From: Pseudoalteromonas piscicida
GTDB taxonomy: Bacteria; Pseudomonadota; Gammaproteobacteria; Enterobacterales; Alteromonadaceae
NCBI RefSeq assembly: GCF_002208135.1
Contig: NZ_CP021646.1
Location: forward strand, 3,363,501-3,427,500
DNA: 64,000 bases
Reading direction: 5' to 3'
In this document: in pieces, positions 31,002 through 41,078 of the stretch
Layout: each line of letters starts with the position of its first letter
How positions within the stretch are numbered: position 1 is the stretch's first letter
Position numbers and translations under genes: made by a program
The notes under the pieces: generated by a model
What the model saw: the letters and a program-made list of their open reading frames with translations, nothing else
The model's database searches: none
What the model was told of the DNA's origin: nothing

Positions 31002-33350
31002 CTATTTTAGATTTTGCGTCAGCCAGAATAAATCGGAATGAATTCCCGCTGCAGTCACCTCTTTACCCGCCCCTGGACCTTGGATCACTAGTGGGTTTTG
31101 TTCATACCATTTCGTGTGGATCACAAAAATATTATCGCCAGGTGTTAAATTCGCGATTGCCGAGCCATTGGGTACATGCGCAATGCCTACTTTTGCAGAT
31201 ACTTTACCATTGCTTGCAATTTCAAGCGCGCCAGTATAACGAAGCGCTGCATCATTCCTAGTGGCCTCTGCATAGTGTGTTGCATAAAAGTCATCGAGTT
31301 GCTGGCGATTTTCTAAAAACGCTTGCCATGAACCAACACTCAGAGAATCAGGCATTAATGCCTCTAATTCAATATCTTCAAGCTCAAGCTCAATGCCTAA
31401 CTCTCGCGCTAAGATCAAAAGCTTACGCTGCATATCACGGCCAGATAGGTCTTCGCGCGGATCAGGCTCCGTAAAGCCGAGTTTTTGCGCCCCAAGCACT
31501 AGCTCAGAAAATGCTTCAGAGCCATCATAGCGGCTACAAAGCCAAGATAAAGTGCCAGAAAAGACGCCTTCAATTCTTACCACTTCATCACCACTATTTT
31601 GTAGATCAGCCAACGCAAAGTTAATGGGTAGTCCCGCGCCGACACTGGTGTTATAACGCCATAAAAGGTTACGCTCTTGTAACTGCTGACGCAGCTTTGA
31701 GTACCAGCCTTGTTGTGCTGTGCCGGCATATTTATTAGCGCTGATCAAATGACAATCATGTTCAACAAACTGCGGATACAACTCGCTGAAACGCTCGCTC
31801 GCAGTAATATCAACTACCACTTTATGCTCGTAATCTAACTCTTTAATACGAGTGAATAGCTCGGCTTCATTGTATTCTATGGCTTCATTTTGCCATTGCT
31901 GTTGCCACGACGCTAAGTTCAACCCGCTCGGACAGAATAACATTTGTTTAGAACGCAGTAGGCCAACTAACTTAAGATCAAAGTGCTCGCTCAGCTTAGC
32001 GACTTGGTTTTTGCATTGTTCGATAAACACTTCACCCACATTGCCAACACCAGCTACGATCACAGCAAGCTCTCTGCCTTTATTCACCAAACGCTCGTGC
32101 AATATAGCAAGCAAATCGCTATCAATTGATTGATCGGTTAACACTAAGCTGTAATGACGCTCCTGCAGCACAAAACGGGTCACAATCGCATGTTCATCCA
32201 ATAATTCCAGTGCCTGCTGATGTAATCCTGCAACATCCTGACTTGGTGCAACAATAGCAAAACCTTGTACTTGCGACTCAATAATATTGGCTCGTGAATC
32301 CAGCGCTTTGATCACAACATGGCTAAACTCAGAAGGCACAAGTAAGTGTGCTTCTCCACCTTTAACAAAATGATGAATACTATGCTGGATAAGCTGGCTT
32401 AGCTGTTTCACTTCGCCACTTTTTAACTGTTCAACGCGTAACAGATCGAGCTGACCAAAGGTGGTAATAAAGCGCTTCTCTTTGCTATAGCCCGCCTTTA
32501 CTATCTCAGTGCCAAGCGCATCGGCATCAAAGCTGCTGCGCACTTGTAATTTAATATCGGTATCCTTAAGTGGTGACAGCGTTTTTGCATGCAGTACCGG
32601 ATTACCTAATCGTGCGAGTAATTCAGCCTGGCCACGACACACCTTAGTGTATTTAATGGCATTAGCGACTTTACGTGGATCGGTGCTGAATACACCCGTT
32701 GTATCCGTCCAAATTGATACTTGAGTCGCATCAATATAACTTGCCAGCAAAGTTGCGCTATAGTCACTGCCATTTCGGCCTAAAGTTACCGTTTCACCCT
32801 GTGCATTTGTGGCAATAAAACCAGTAACGATATGGATAGCGTGGTCATCAATTGCGCGATAGCACGCTTCTTTATTATGGGCGTGTAACAACACCCCATC
32901 TTGTTGCACGAATAACGTGCGAGCGTCGATAGCTTTGGCTTCAATACCTTGAGAGTTCAGGTAGTTTGCTAAAATACGAGCCGACCATAGCTCTCCATGT
33001 GCCAGTAAGCTGGCGTAGTGGAGATGCTGTTCTTCTTGCCCTAAAGCGATTGCCTGCAGCTCATTGACGAGCTGTTTGAGTAACGCAGCGTGTTGTTCAC
33101 CCACAAATAAGGCATCAATTAATTCGCGTTGATGATTTTCAACTTGCAATAAAACATCATTAAATGCGCGAACATCTTGCTGTTCAAAGCTTTGCCATAA
33201 CTTCACTAAGGTATTCGTTGTTTTTCCAGCAGCAGAAACTACCACACTGTCACCTAGCTGACACTGCTCTAACATTATCTTGGCAACTGCCTGATAACGC
33301 TCTGGCGAGCTTAAACTCGAACCACCAAACTTATGCACTACTTTTGCCAT
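31002..33350 (-). CDS. metL: Bifunctional aspartokinase II / homoserine dehydrogenase II MetL
   Basis: 782 residues. The N-terminal aspartokinase begins KVVHKFGGSSLSSPERY with VVVSAAGKTTNTLVKL and VTLGRNGSDYSATLLASYID. ACT-like regulatory segments lie in the middle. The C-terminal homoserine dehydrogenase starts near 435 (LAVIVAGVGNVGEVFIEQ), with NTSVGAGLPINFALADLQNS and GFTEPDPREDLSGRDMQRKL. It carries out the first and third steps from aspartate to homoserine. metB-metL is the classic methionine-regulated pair (4 bp apart), preceded by a Met box and facing metJ. Confidence 0.96.
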   Translation of the reverse strand: MAKVVHKFGGSSLSSPERYQAVAKIMLEQCQLGDSVVVSAAGKTTNTLVKLWQSFEQQDVRAFNDVLLQVENHQRELIDALFVGEQHAALLKQLVNELQAIALGQEEQHLHYASLLAHGELWSARILANYLNSQGIEAKAIDARTLFVQQDGVLLHAHNKEACYRAIDDHAIHIVTGFIATNAQGETVTLGRNGSDYSATLLASYIDATQVSIWTDTTGVFSTDPRKVANAIKYTKVCRGQAELLARLGNPVLHAKTLSPLKDTDIKLQVRSSFDADALGTEIVKAGYSKEKRFITTFGQLDLLRVEQLKSGEVKQLSQLIQHSIHHFVKGGEAHLLVPSEFSHVVIKALDSRANIIESQVQGFAIVAPSQDVAGLHQQALELLDEHAIVTRFVLQERHYSLVLTDQSIDSDLLAILHERLVNKGRELAVIVAGVGNVGEVFIEQCKNQVAKLSEHFDLKLVGLLRSKQMLFCPSGLNLASWQQQWQNEAIEYNEAELFTRIKELDYEHKVVVDITASERFSELYPQFVEHDCHLISANKYAGTAQQGWYSKLRQQLQERNLLWRYNTSVGAGLPINFALADLQNSGDEVVRIEGVFSGTLSWLCSRYDGSEAFSELVLGAQKLGFTEPDPREDLSGRDMQRKLLILARELGIELELEDIELEALMPDSLSVGSWQAFLENRQQLDDFYATHYAEATRNDAALRYTGALEIASNGKVSAKVGIAHVPNGSAIANLTPGDNIFVIHTKWYEQNPLVIQGPGAGKEVTAAGIHSDLFWLTQNLK

Positions 33351-33354
33351 TTAC

Positions 33355-34574
33355 TCACCACAACGCCACTGTATGCGCAGGCGTTAATTTGAATGACTTA
33401 GCGTCATCACTCGCCTGACTTTCATCAATACATGCAAATCCTGATTCCAGATCTGCAATGAGATCTTGTGCATCTTCAATGCCCACAGAAATACGAATTA
33501 ACGTGTCACCCACTCCTGCTTCCAAACGAGCCTGTGGCTCCATACCAGCATGTGTCATCGTTGCTGGGTGGCAAATGAGGCTCTCGACTCCACCTAAAGA
33601 TTCAGCCAAAGAAAACTGCTTTAATGACGTTAAGAATTTGGCAGATGTTTGCAGATCGCCTTTAATATCAAAACTCACCATGCCACCAAAACCGAGTTGT
33701 TGTTTTTTCGCAAGCTCATGTTGAGGGTGCGACTCAAGGCCAGGGTAATACACTTGGCTAACATACGGCGACTTTTCTAAATACTCAGCAATCAGCTGAG
33801 CATTTTCTTGATGCTGGCGTAAACGAACGTTTAATGTGCGCAGTCCGCGTAGGGTAAGGTAACTATCAAAAGGCGCTCCGGTAATACCGATATTATTCGC
33901 CCACCAAGCTAACTCATCACCCAATTCCTGTGTACGCGCGATCACCGCCCCCCTACAACATCAGAATGACCATTAATATACTTAGTGGTTGAATGCACCA
34001 CGACATCCACGCCAAAGGCAATGGGGTTTTGTAGTGCAGGAGACAAGAAGGTGTTGTCAGCAGCGACCAAAGCACCCTCAGCATGCGCCGCGTTTACGAC
34101 AGCTTCTATGTCCGTTAACCGCAAAATTGGGTTACTTGGTGTTTCTATCCAAACTAATTTAGGTTTGATCTGCTGCAGCAGTGCAAGACTTTCCGGTTTT
34201 GTGAGATCCAAGACGGCTAATTTGAGTAATCCGCGCTTTGCAAGCGATGTAAACAAGCGATAGCTACCGCCATAACAGTCGTGTGGAATAACCAGTGTAT
34301 CGTCATGGTTAAGCAGTTGAGTTACTAGGTGGACGGCAGCCATGCCAGTCGCGGTAATAATGCCACGAGCACCACCTTCGAGTTCGGTAAGTGCCTGTGC
34401 AAGCACATCACGATTAAAGTTACCACTGCGGCCATAATCATAGTCGCGCTTCGTATCAAAATCGGCAAAAGAATAAGTGGTAGAAAGGTAAAGCGGTGGC
34501 ACGACTGCCCCATGTGCTTTATCAGCTTCTATGCCGTGACGCACTGCAACCGTCGATTTATTAACTTGACTCAT
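33355..34574 (-). pseudogene. metB: Cystathionine gamma-synthase MetB, frameshifted as written
   Basis: PLP enzyme that joins O-succinylhomoserine and cysteine. Frame 1 (34574 to 33942) covers the N-half, including the PLP lysine in VVVHSTTKYINGHSDVVGG, then ends GGR. Frame 2 continues as VIARTQELGDELAWWANNIG to the end. The junction is a G6 run on the minus strand (33948-33953); one more G gives DVVGGAVIART in one frame and a protein of about 406 residues. All catalytic parts are present. A one-base loss in a homopolymer is the simplest reading. Cystathionine lyase relatives share the fold, but the metBL context and Met box favour MetB. Confidence 0.88.
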
Positions 34575-34592
34575 AAGGTCACCTAGATAGTT

Positions 34593-34616
34593 GGATGTTT
34601 AGACGTCTAAAAGGTT
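34593..34616 (-). promoter_or_regulatory. Met box array (MetJ operator) upstream of metB
   Basis: A perfect eight-base Met box agacgtct at 34601-34608, flanked by weaker in-phase boxes ggatgttt (5/8) and aaaaggtt (4/8). Position about 20-40 bp upstream of the metB start fits repression by MetJ, whose gene is divergent. Confidence 0.8.
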
Positions 34617-34918
34617 AGAGCAACAAAAACTAGAAGTCAAAACATTTATACTGCTAAATGGCTAAATAACTAGTATTTGACTATCTTTTTTAAACCGATA
34701 AAATTTCGCCACTCTAGGCGTTGCTAATACGACTGAGTTATTGAAAACTATGGCAGAGATTCTTCTATCTCGCTATGACGGATTAGTTTATTCATCTATT
34801 TGAGTTTGGGATTTATCTTTAATTCGTAAAGTTATCCTCGTATTCAGGCAGTTGATGAATAATGTAGACCAGAACCCAGTCATATTGGCATTGATGTAAC
34901 TGAGGCAAGTACACAATT

Positions 34919-35239
34919 ATGGCAAAATGGAACGGTGAGTATATTCACCCATATGCAGAACACGGTAAGAAAGCAGAGCAAGTAAAAAAGATCACGGTGA
35001 GCATACCTCTGAATGTACTCAAAGTGCTAACTGATGAGCGTACACGTCGCCAAGTGAATAACTTACGTCATGCCACGAACAGTGAGCTTTTATGTGAGGC
35101 GTTTCTACACGCATTCACGGGTCAGCCACTGCCGAGCGATGAAGACTTGAGAAAAGATAATCCAGAGCGTATTCCGTTAGAGGTAAGACAAATAATGGAA
35201 GAACGCGGTTTGGAGATCCCAGAAATAAACGAAGAGTGA
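34919..35239 (+). CDS. metJ: Methionine repressor MetJ
   Basis: 106 residues, nearly the 105 of E. coli. Ribbon-helix-helix repressor with SAM as corepressor. [20 protein letters not shown] is the DNA-contacting beta-strand region; [20 protein letters not shown] is the dimer helix. Divergent from metB, about 340 bp away, with the Met box on the metB side. The intervening sequence holds promoters and nothing else I recognise. Confidence 0.97.
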   Translation: MAKWNGEYIHPYAEHGKKAEQVKKITVSIPLNVLKVLTDERTRRQVNNLRHATNSELLCEAFLHAFTGQPLPSDEDLRKDNPERIPLEVRQIMEERGLEIPEINEE

Positions 35240-35267
35240 TAACTACTCTTTCGCTCTGGAAAACAGA

Positions 35268-35298
35268 CACAAAAAAAGCCTCAGTCGAGGCTTTTTTC
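35268..35298. terminator. Bidirectional terminator between metJ and the malic enzyme gene
   Basis: aaaaaaagcctc agtc gaggctttttt: symmetric stem with A and T tracts, between two convergent genes. Confidence 0.92.
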
Positions 35299-35319
35299 AT
35301 TTAGATAATAGCAATTGTA

Positions 35320-36561
35320 TTATTCCATATATCCAGCAGGCATTTCGATTTGAGCCACGCCTGATTCAATTGCAGCTACCGCTACCGCTTTTGCGATACG
35401 AGGCAACAAACGCGGATCCATTGGTTTTGGAATAATATACTCAGGACCAAACTCAAGACTATCCACGTCAGCCGCTTTTAGCACCTCAGCAGGTACAGGC
35501 TCTTTGGCAATCGTTCTGATCGCTTCAACCGCTGCAATCTTCATCTCATCATTGATAGCAGTTGCACGTACATCAAGTGCACCACGGAAGATAAATGGGA
35601 AACACAACACGTTATTTACTTGGTTTGGATAATCCGAGCGGCCAGTTGCCATGATCAAATCATTACGTGCACCGTGTGCAACTTCAGGGCTGATCTCAGG
35701 ATCTGGGTTAGAGCAAGCGAATACCACGGGCTTGTCAGCCATTAGCTTCAGATCTTCAGCAGAAAGTAAGTCTGGGCCAGAAACACCAACAAATACGTCC
35801 GCGTCTGCAATCACGTCTTGTAACGTGCGCTTATCCGTATTGTTTGCAAACAACTCTTTGTATTCATTGAGGTCATCACGGCGAGTATGGATCACGCCTT
35901 TTCTGTCCAGCATATAGATGTGCTCACGTTGAGCGCCACACTTGATCAATAATTCCATACAAGCAATAGCGGCTGCACCCGCGCCAAGACACACAATAAT
36001 CGCATCATGAATATCTTTACCTTGGATTTCCAACGCATTCAGCATACCCGCAGCGGTTACAATTGCGGTGCCGTGCTGATCATCATGGAATACAGGAACG
36101 TCGCAACGTTCGATCAGCGCCCGCTCAATTTCAAAGCACTCTGGCGCTTTAATATCTTCAAGGTTAATGCCGCCAAATGTGTCAGCGATATTTGCCACCG
36201 TATTGATAAAGTCTTCTGTGGTGTTGTGCTTAACTTCGATATCGATTGAATCAAGACCCGCAAAGCGCTTAAATAATAGCGCCTTACCTTCCATAACAGG
36301 CTTTGACGCCAAAGGACCTAAGTTACCCAAGCCAAGAATTGCCGTACCATTACTGATCACCGCAACCATATTTCCTTTACCCGTGTAACGGTATGCATTC
36401 GCCGGATCAGCCGCAATTTCACGTACAGGCTCTGCAACACCTGGGCTGTATGCAAGTGCTAAGTCTTTTACGGTCTCGGCAGGTTTAGTGAGTTCTACAC
36501 TGATTTTACCTGGAACGGGCTTTTCGTGATAATCTAGAGCTTGTTGACGAAAATCTGTCAT
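35320..36561 (-). CDS. NAD(P)-dependent malic enzyme, single-domain form
   Basis: Oxidative decarboxylation of malate to pyruvate. 413 residues: the malic catalytic domain (LALAYSPGVAEPVREI, GKGNMVAVISNGTAILGLGN, PVFHDDQHGTAIVTAAGMLN) plus NAD-binding domain (VCLGAGAAAIACMELLIKCG). It resembles the N-terminal half of MaeB but has no phosphotransacetylase half; such short forms are common in marine gammaproteobacteria. Cofactor preference cannot be read with confidence. Confidence 0.92.
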   Translation of the reverse strand: MTDFRQQALDYHEKPVPGKISVELTKPAETVKDLALAYSPGVAEPVREIAADPANAYRYTGKGNMVAVISNGTAILGLGNLGPLASKPVMEGKALLFKRFAGLDSIDIEVKHNTTEDFINTVANIADTFGGINLEDIKAPECFEIERALIERCDVPVFHDDQHGTAIVTAAGMLNALEIQGKDIHDAIIVCLGAGAAAIACMELLIKCGAQREHIYMLDRKGVIHTRRDDLNEYKELFANNTDKRTLQDVIADADVFVGVSGPDLLSAEDLKLMADKPVVFACSNPDPEISPEVAHGARNDLIMATGRSDYPNQVNNVLCFPFIFRGALDVRATAINDEMKIAAVEAIRTIAKEPVPAEVLKAADVDSLEFGPEYIIPKPMDPRLLPRIAKAVAVAAIESGVAQIEMPAGYME

Positions 36562-37287
36562 GGCGCGATATTTTCCTACGAAGTTAATGTGAGAGTGTGG
36601 TAAACGTTCGCATTCTGAATGTTGGCAACCTATCTAGCTGGTTACAGCAACACACAGTGCGATTAACTATATGAGCGACGACATTCAACCACTCAACAAG
36701 CGTATGTGCTTTGATGTCGCGGTATGTCAATAGGACATATAGTTAATCGACCGTATTCACACAATACCGAGTTTTGCTCATTATTCAAGTAAAATCAGGT
36801 CTATCCACTAGCACGGTATTTTCTATACTTTTCCGAGAAGATAAGCTCAATTTTAAGAAATATTTCACAAATAAAATGACTAAAACTTAAAAAATAAGAC
36901 GCTAAAACCAGCACAAAATGCAGAAAATTAGCACAGATGTACACTAACTATAAAAACAATAAGAAAATTGCAACTTACTTGATTTTAGCATCAAGATATC
37001 TACATTTAACGGCAGCATAGTGAATTTAACTTACATCAAATACCAACACCTGATATCAATTACTATATGAGCTTTGAGTATTTTCACAACTTAAGCTCGT
37101 AAATGTTCAGTATTTATCTACTAAATAGAGTTTTTACTCTACTCAAGAGATCAGTAAAGTTTTGCTGCCAAACTGGCAAGTTTTTTATTTTAGAAGAATA
37201 AAAGACATAATAAGACGGGATGACTGATGGTCTGTCTGTTGATGAAGAATAGGATGTATAAATCGGGAAGGTATTTTCAAACAGGCA
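36562..37287. other. Intergenic region, about 730 bp, A/T-rich
   Basis: No supported gene. A large nested palindrome occupies 36660-36749. The stretch 36760-37250 is A/T-rich with no good ribosome site or motif; one short frame on the minus strand (37114-37299) overlaps the rpmE terminator and is not credible. The malic enzyme promoter should be in the first 100 bp. Confidence 0.6.
36660..36749. repeat. 90-bp nested palindrome upstream of the malic enzyme gene
   Basis: Outer arms cgattaactatatg (36660-36673) and catatagttaatcg (36736-36749) are a perfect 14-bp inverted repeat. A second, inner pair (gcgac..cgacat around 36675-36684 and gatgtcgc at 36713-36720) is in register, so the whole can form a two-tier hairpin. 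No flanking direct repeat is visible. Confidence 0.8.
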
Positions 37288-37313
37288 CAAAAAAAGCACC
37301 CGAGGGTGCTTTT
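37288..37313 (-). terminator. Terminator after rpmE
   Basis: aaaaaaagcaccc gagggtgctttt; on the minus strand the stem is followed by a run of T. It lies 20 bp past the rpmE stop. Confidence 0.9.
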
Positions 37314-37332
37314 CTCGACTAGACCAACAAGA

Positions 37333-37548
37333 TTACTTCTTGCTGCTAAGTGCACCGAAACGCTTGTTAAAGCGATCTACACGGCCACCTGTGTCAAGGA
37401 TCTTCTGCTTACCAGTATAAAACGGGTGACATGCAGAACATACGTCTAGGTGAATATCTTTACATAGCGTTGAACGAGTTTCGAACTTGTTACCGCAAGA
37501 GCACGATGCAGTGATCGTCTCGTAATTAGGGTGAATACCTTCTTTCAT
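37333..37548 (-). CDS. rpmE: 50S ribosomal protein L31, zinc-binding form
   Basis: 71 residues. Zinc ligands Cys16, Cys18, Cys37 and Cys40 ([20 protein letters not shown]) mark the zinc-containing L31 type (RpmE) instead of the zinc-free YkgM type used under zinc limitation. The end [11 protein letters not shown] is conserved. Divergent from priA, as in many gammaproteobacteria. Confidence 0.97.
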   Translation of the reverse strand: MKEGIHPNYETITASCSCGNKFETRSTLCKDIHLDVCSACHPFYTGKQKILDTGGRVDRFNKRFGALSSKK

Positions 37549-37762
37549 AGCAACCTCTAGTTAAGGCCGTATCGCTCTCCAAACCCGAAGCCTGGCACCA
37601 TACGTAGTTATACAAAAATGTGGACGCGTATTTTAGTGCCTAACTGAACAATCTACAAGCAATATTTCAGAGTTTTTTACCGCCGTTGCAGAGTGCGTTT
37701 TCAATTCGCACCACCTTAGGTATATACTTCGTCACTGCGCTCACTTTATGGAATTGTAATAC

Positions 37763-39934
37763 ATGCTCATTCTTGAAGTAGCTTTAAAGCTGCCACTGCA
37801 CCGAACATTCGACTATTTGCTAGCACCAACCATGCAAGTTGAAGCAGGAATGAGAGTGACCGTCAATTTCGGCAATCGCCGCTGCACTGCGATTGCGCTT
37901 GCTAAAAAAGATGACACCGATGTACCAAAAGAAAAGCTCAAGCAAATTATTGAGGTGTTGGACGAGGCTCCTGTTTTTAACCAAGCACAGCTTAGCTTCT
38001 TACACTTTGTCTCTCAGTATTACTGTCATCCAATTGGCGATACCTTGTTCACAGCGTTGCCGGCCGTACTCAGAGATGGTGGAAGCCCAGACAAAACGCA
38101 GATCCCCATCGTCAGGTTAACAGAAAAAGGGCAAAAGCTACCTACACTACGTGCCAAAAAGCAGCAAGCACTGCTTTCTCAATTATATGAAGGCGGTGCA
38201 ATAAAATTAAGCGAACTCAAAGCGCTCGGGTTTACTAGCCAAACGATTAAAGCACTGGAAGAAAAAGCGCTCATCTCACAATCTATTGAACATGATAGTG
38301 ATTGGTCGCAAAACGAATTGCAGCTAGGCGAAAAGCCCCGCCTAAACGACCAGCAAGCAACTATTTGCAGCGCGGTCAATGCACAAGTCGGTTACCGTAC
38401 CTTTTTAATCGAAGGAGTAACGGGAAGTGGTAAAACTGAAGTCTACTTACAGAGCCTTGAAAACATAATAAAAGCAGGTAAACAAGCACTGATCTTGGTG
38501 CCTGAAATTGGGCTCACACCGCAAACAGTCAACCGTTTCAAAAAGCGCTTTAATAATCTGCCCATTGATTTATGGCACTCAAATCTAACCGATAACGAGC
38601 GCCTACATACTTGGCGTCGCGCCGAAAAGGGTCTGAGCGCCTTGGTTATCGGTACTCGCTCGGCCATTTTTTTGCCATTTCAAAATCTCGGCATGATCAT
38701 CGTTGACGAAGAGCACGACAACTCATTTAAACAGCAAGAAGGCCTGCGCTATCACGCCAGAGATCTCGCTGCATTTCGAGCGCATCAGGCACACTGCCCT
38801 TTGCTTTTGGGAACTGCAACACCTGCACTAGAAACATTACATAAAGCCATTACCAACAAATATCAACTCGTCACACTGAGTAAACGAGCGCAGACCCAGC
38901 ACGATAACCAATTTCACCTTGTAGACATGAAAGGTCAGCCAGAACAAGGCGGGTTTTCACCAATGAGTTTACATTGGATGGAAAAAACACTCGCTCGCGG
39001 AAAGCAGGTTATGGTGTTTCTAAATCGTCGGGGTTTTGCACCAACATTGATGTGTCACGAATGTGGATGGCTTAATACCTGTAAACATTGCTCTACCAGC
39101 GCCACGTACCATAAAAATATGAACCGCTTGGTATGTCACCATTGCGGTGAGCAGGACTTTGTACCGAGACAGTGTCCAGATTGCGGCAGCACCCAAATCA
39201 TGCCTACAGGACTTGGTACAGAGCAACTCGAAGGCTTTTTAAGCGAACGCTTCGCTGATATTCCCGTCACTCGCATTGACCGAGATTCTACACGCCGTAA
39301 AGGCAGTCTTGAGAGCGCTCTTGAAGAAATTAACCAAGGTGGCGCACGAATTCTGGTCGGCACTCAAATGCTTGCCAAGGGCCACCACTTTGCCGATGTC
39401 AGCCTTGTGATTATCTTGGATGTGGACTCAGGACTTTACTCTTGTGACTTTAGAGCAACCGAGCAAATGGCGCAGCTCATTACGCAAGTTGCTGGACGAG
39501 CCGGACGCGCTGGTGAAGCGGGAACCGTATTATTGCAAACACATTTTCCAGAACATCCATTATTGCAAGATTTAATTAATAACGGCTACGGCGACTTTGC
39601 GCGATATGCCTTACAAGAACGTGAAGAAGCAATGCTTCCCCCCTTCGCACACTTAGCTATCATCCGCGCAGAGGCAACAAATATAAATACAGTATTGCGC
39701 TTTTTGTCGGATTTGGTTCCAGCTACCCCCTATCCTGGTATACAATTGCTGGGTCCAATTCCAGCACCACTTGAACGAATAGCTGGAAAGTTCAGATATC
39801 AATTACATATACACGCACAACAACGTACTGTGCTGCGGGACTACCTTTCGCAACTTGCGCGCTATATCGCTACGCATGAGTCTGCCAATCGAGTACGCTG
39901 GAGCATAGATGTTGATCCAATGGATAGCTATTAA
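37763..39934 (+). CDS. priA: Primosomal replication-restart helicase PriA
   Basis: 723 residues. Reloads the replisome at stalled forks. N-terminal DNA-binding part (VALKLPLHRTFDYLLAPTMQ), then a superfamily 2 helicase with Walker A LIEGVTGSGKTEVYLQ, DEEH box IIIVDEEHDNSFKQQ, and a zinc region with paired cysteines (CHECGWLNTCKHCSTSATYH, LVCHHCGEQDFVPRQCPDCG). Motif VI is QVAGRAGRAGEAG. Start at 37763 agrees with the family start MLILEVALKLP. Confidence 0.97.
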   Translation: MLILEVALKLPLHRTFDYLLAPTMQVEAGMRVTVNFGNRRCTAIALAKKDDTDVPKEKLKQIIEVLDEAPVFNQAQLSFLHFVSQYYCHPIGDTLFTALPAVLRDGGSPDKTQIPIVRLTEKGQKLPTLRAKKQQALLSQLYEGGAIKLSELKALGFTSQTIKALEEKALISQSIEHDSDWSQNELQLGEKPRLNDQQATICSAVNAQVGYRTFLIEGVTGSGKTEVYLQSLENIIKAGKQALILVPEIGLTPQTVNRFKKRFNNLPIDLWHSNLTDNERLHTWRRAEKGLSALVIGTRSAIFLPFQNLGMIIVDEEHDNSFKQQEGLRYHARDLAAFRAHQAHCPLLLGTATPALETLHKAITNKYQLVTLSKRAQTQHDNQFHLVDMKGQPEQGGFSPMSLHWMEKTLARGKQVMVFLNRRGFAPTLMCHECGWLNTCKHCSTSATYHKNMNRLVCHHCGEQDFVPRQCPDCGSTQIMPTGLGTEQLEGFLSERFADIPVTRIDRDSTRRKGSLESALEEINQGGARILVGTQMLAKGHHFADVSLVIILDVDSGLYSCDFRATEQMAQLITQVAGRAGRAGEAGTVLLQTHFPEHPLLQDLINNGYGDFARYALQEREEAMLPPFAHLAIIRAEATNINTVLRFLSDLVPATPYPGIQLLGPIPAPLERIAGKFRYQLHIHAQQRTVLRDYLSQLARYIATHESANRVRWSIDVDPMDSY

Positions 39935-39947
39935 AATCAAATAACCT

Positions 39948-40478
39948 ATGGCACAGCACGATTACATCAATAAGAAACCTAAAGGCAAGGGGAAAGACAA
40001 GCCTGGAAAGTCGGCGAAATTTCCTGTTATTGCTGCTATTTTTGCATTTCTACTAATTGGTGGATTTGCTTACGGTCTTTGGTTTATAAAAACCAACGCA
40101 GATCCTAAAGAAGTAGAGCAAGCCAAAAACCCGCACCCAGTTGCCGAGCAAAAGGTTATTAAGCCAAAACCTCGCCCACCTGAGTTCATTGAAGAAATTA
40201 AAAATCATGAAATCAAGGTCGAAGTTAAAGAGATCGAGAGCAAAGGTCCCTATCAAATGCAGTGTGGTTCATTTAGAACCCATAGCCAAGCCGAAGCCAT
40301 GAAAGCCAAAGTTGCGTTTGCGGGGTTAATCGCGGAGATCCGTCGTACCGAAGGGAGTAATGGTGTCTGGTATCGTGTCCGTCTTGGTCCCTACGATACC
40401 AAGCGTTTAGCGGAGAGCGATAAAAACAAATTACAGCGCGTTGGGATATTTGGCTGCGGGATTTGGGGCTGGACTTGA
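39948..40478 (+). CDS. SPOR-domain cell division protein, FtsN-like
   Basis: 176 residues, 13 bp after priA. Basic cytoplasmic N-terminus (HDYINKKPKGKGKDKPGK), one transmembrane helix (FPVIAAIFAFLLIGGFAYGL), a proline/lysine-rich linker, then a SPOR domain (GPYQMQCGSFRTHSQAEAMK to the end). Length and position before hslVU match short FtsN-like proteins in Alteromonadales. The essential FtsN motif around the linker is not obvious, so I leave the symbol blank. Confidence 0.82.
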   Translation: MAQHDYINKKPKGKGKDKPGKSAKFPVIAAIFAFLLIGGFAYGLWFIKTNADPKEVEQAKNPHPVAEQKVIKPKPRPPEFIEEIKNHEIKVEVKEIESKGPYQMQCGSFRTHSQAEAMKAKVAFAGLIAEIRRTEGSNGVWYRVRLGPYDTKRLAESDKNKLQRVGIFGCGIWGWT

Positions 40479-40548
40479 TTTTTATAACTCTACCCATATT
40501 TCCTTCTAATCTAGAGTTACACGGGCACAGGCCCAGATAAGGATTACT

Positions 40549-41067
40549 ATGACTACCATCGTTAGTGTTCGTCGCGATGACAAAGTGGTTATCGGCGGTG
40601 ATGGCCAGGTTTCACTTGGTAACACAGTTATGAAAGGCAACGCGCGTAAAGTGCGTCGCCTGTACAATGGTAAAGTACTGGCAGGTTTCGCTGGCGGTAC
40701 AGCTGATGCATTTACACTATTTGAACGCTTTGAAGCAAAGCTTGAGATGCACCAAGGGCATCTCACTAAAGCAGCCGTAGAAATGGCAAAGGACTGGCGT
40801 ACCGACAGAGCATTAAGAAGGCTTGAAGCCCTACTTGCGGTAGCCGATGAAACTGCCTCGCTTATCATCACCGGTAACGGCGATGTAGTACAGCCAGAAC
40901 ATGACCTTATTGCTATCGGCAGTGGTGGTAACTTCGCACAAGCGGCTGCAACCGCACTACTTGAAAATACAGACTTAAGTGCGAAAGAAATCGTGGAAAA
41001 GAGCCTGAAGATCGCCGGCGATATCTGCGTATTTACCAATAATTTCCAAACTATCGAAGAATTGTAA
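40549..41067 (+). CDS. hslV: ATP-dependent protease subunit HslV
   Basis: Proteolytic core of the HslVU (ClpQY) protease. 172 residues. [20 protein letters not shown] shows the nucleophilic Thr2 exposed after Met removal; [18 protein letters not shown] is also conserved. 11 bp ahead of hslU, same operon. Good AAGGA site upstream. Confidence 0.97.
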   Translation: MTTIVSVRRDDKVVIGGDGQVSLGNTVMKGNARKVRRLYNGKVLAGFAGGTADAFTLFERFEAKLEMHQGHLTKAAVEMAKDWRTDRALRRLEALLAVADETASLIITGNGDVVQPEHDLIAIGSGGNFAQAAATALLENTDLSAKEIVEKSLKIAGDICVFTNNFQTIEEL

Positions 41068-41078
41068 TAGGACTCGTC

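Noticed and set aside
37114..37299. Short minus-strand frame downstream of rpmE
   Set aside because: Overlaps the rpmE terminator and has no ribosome site.
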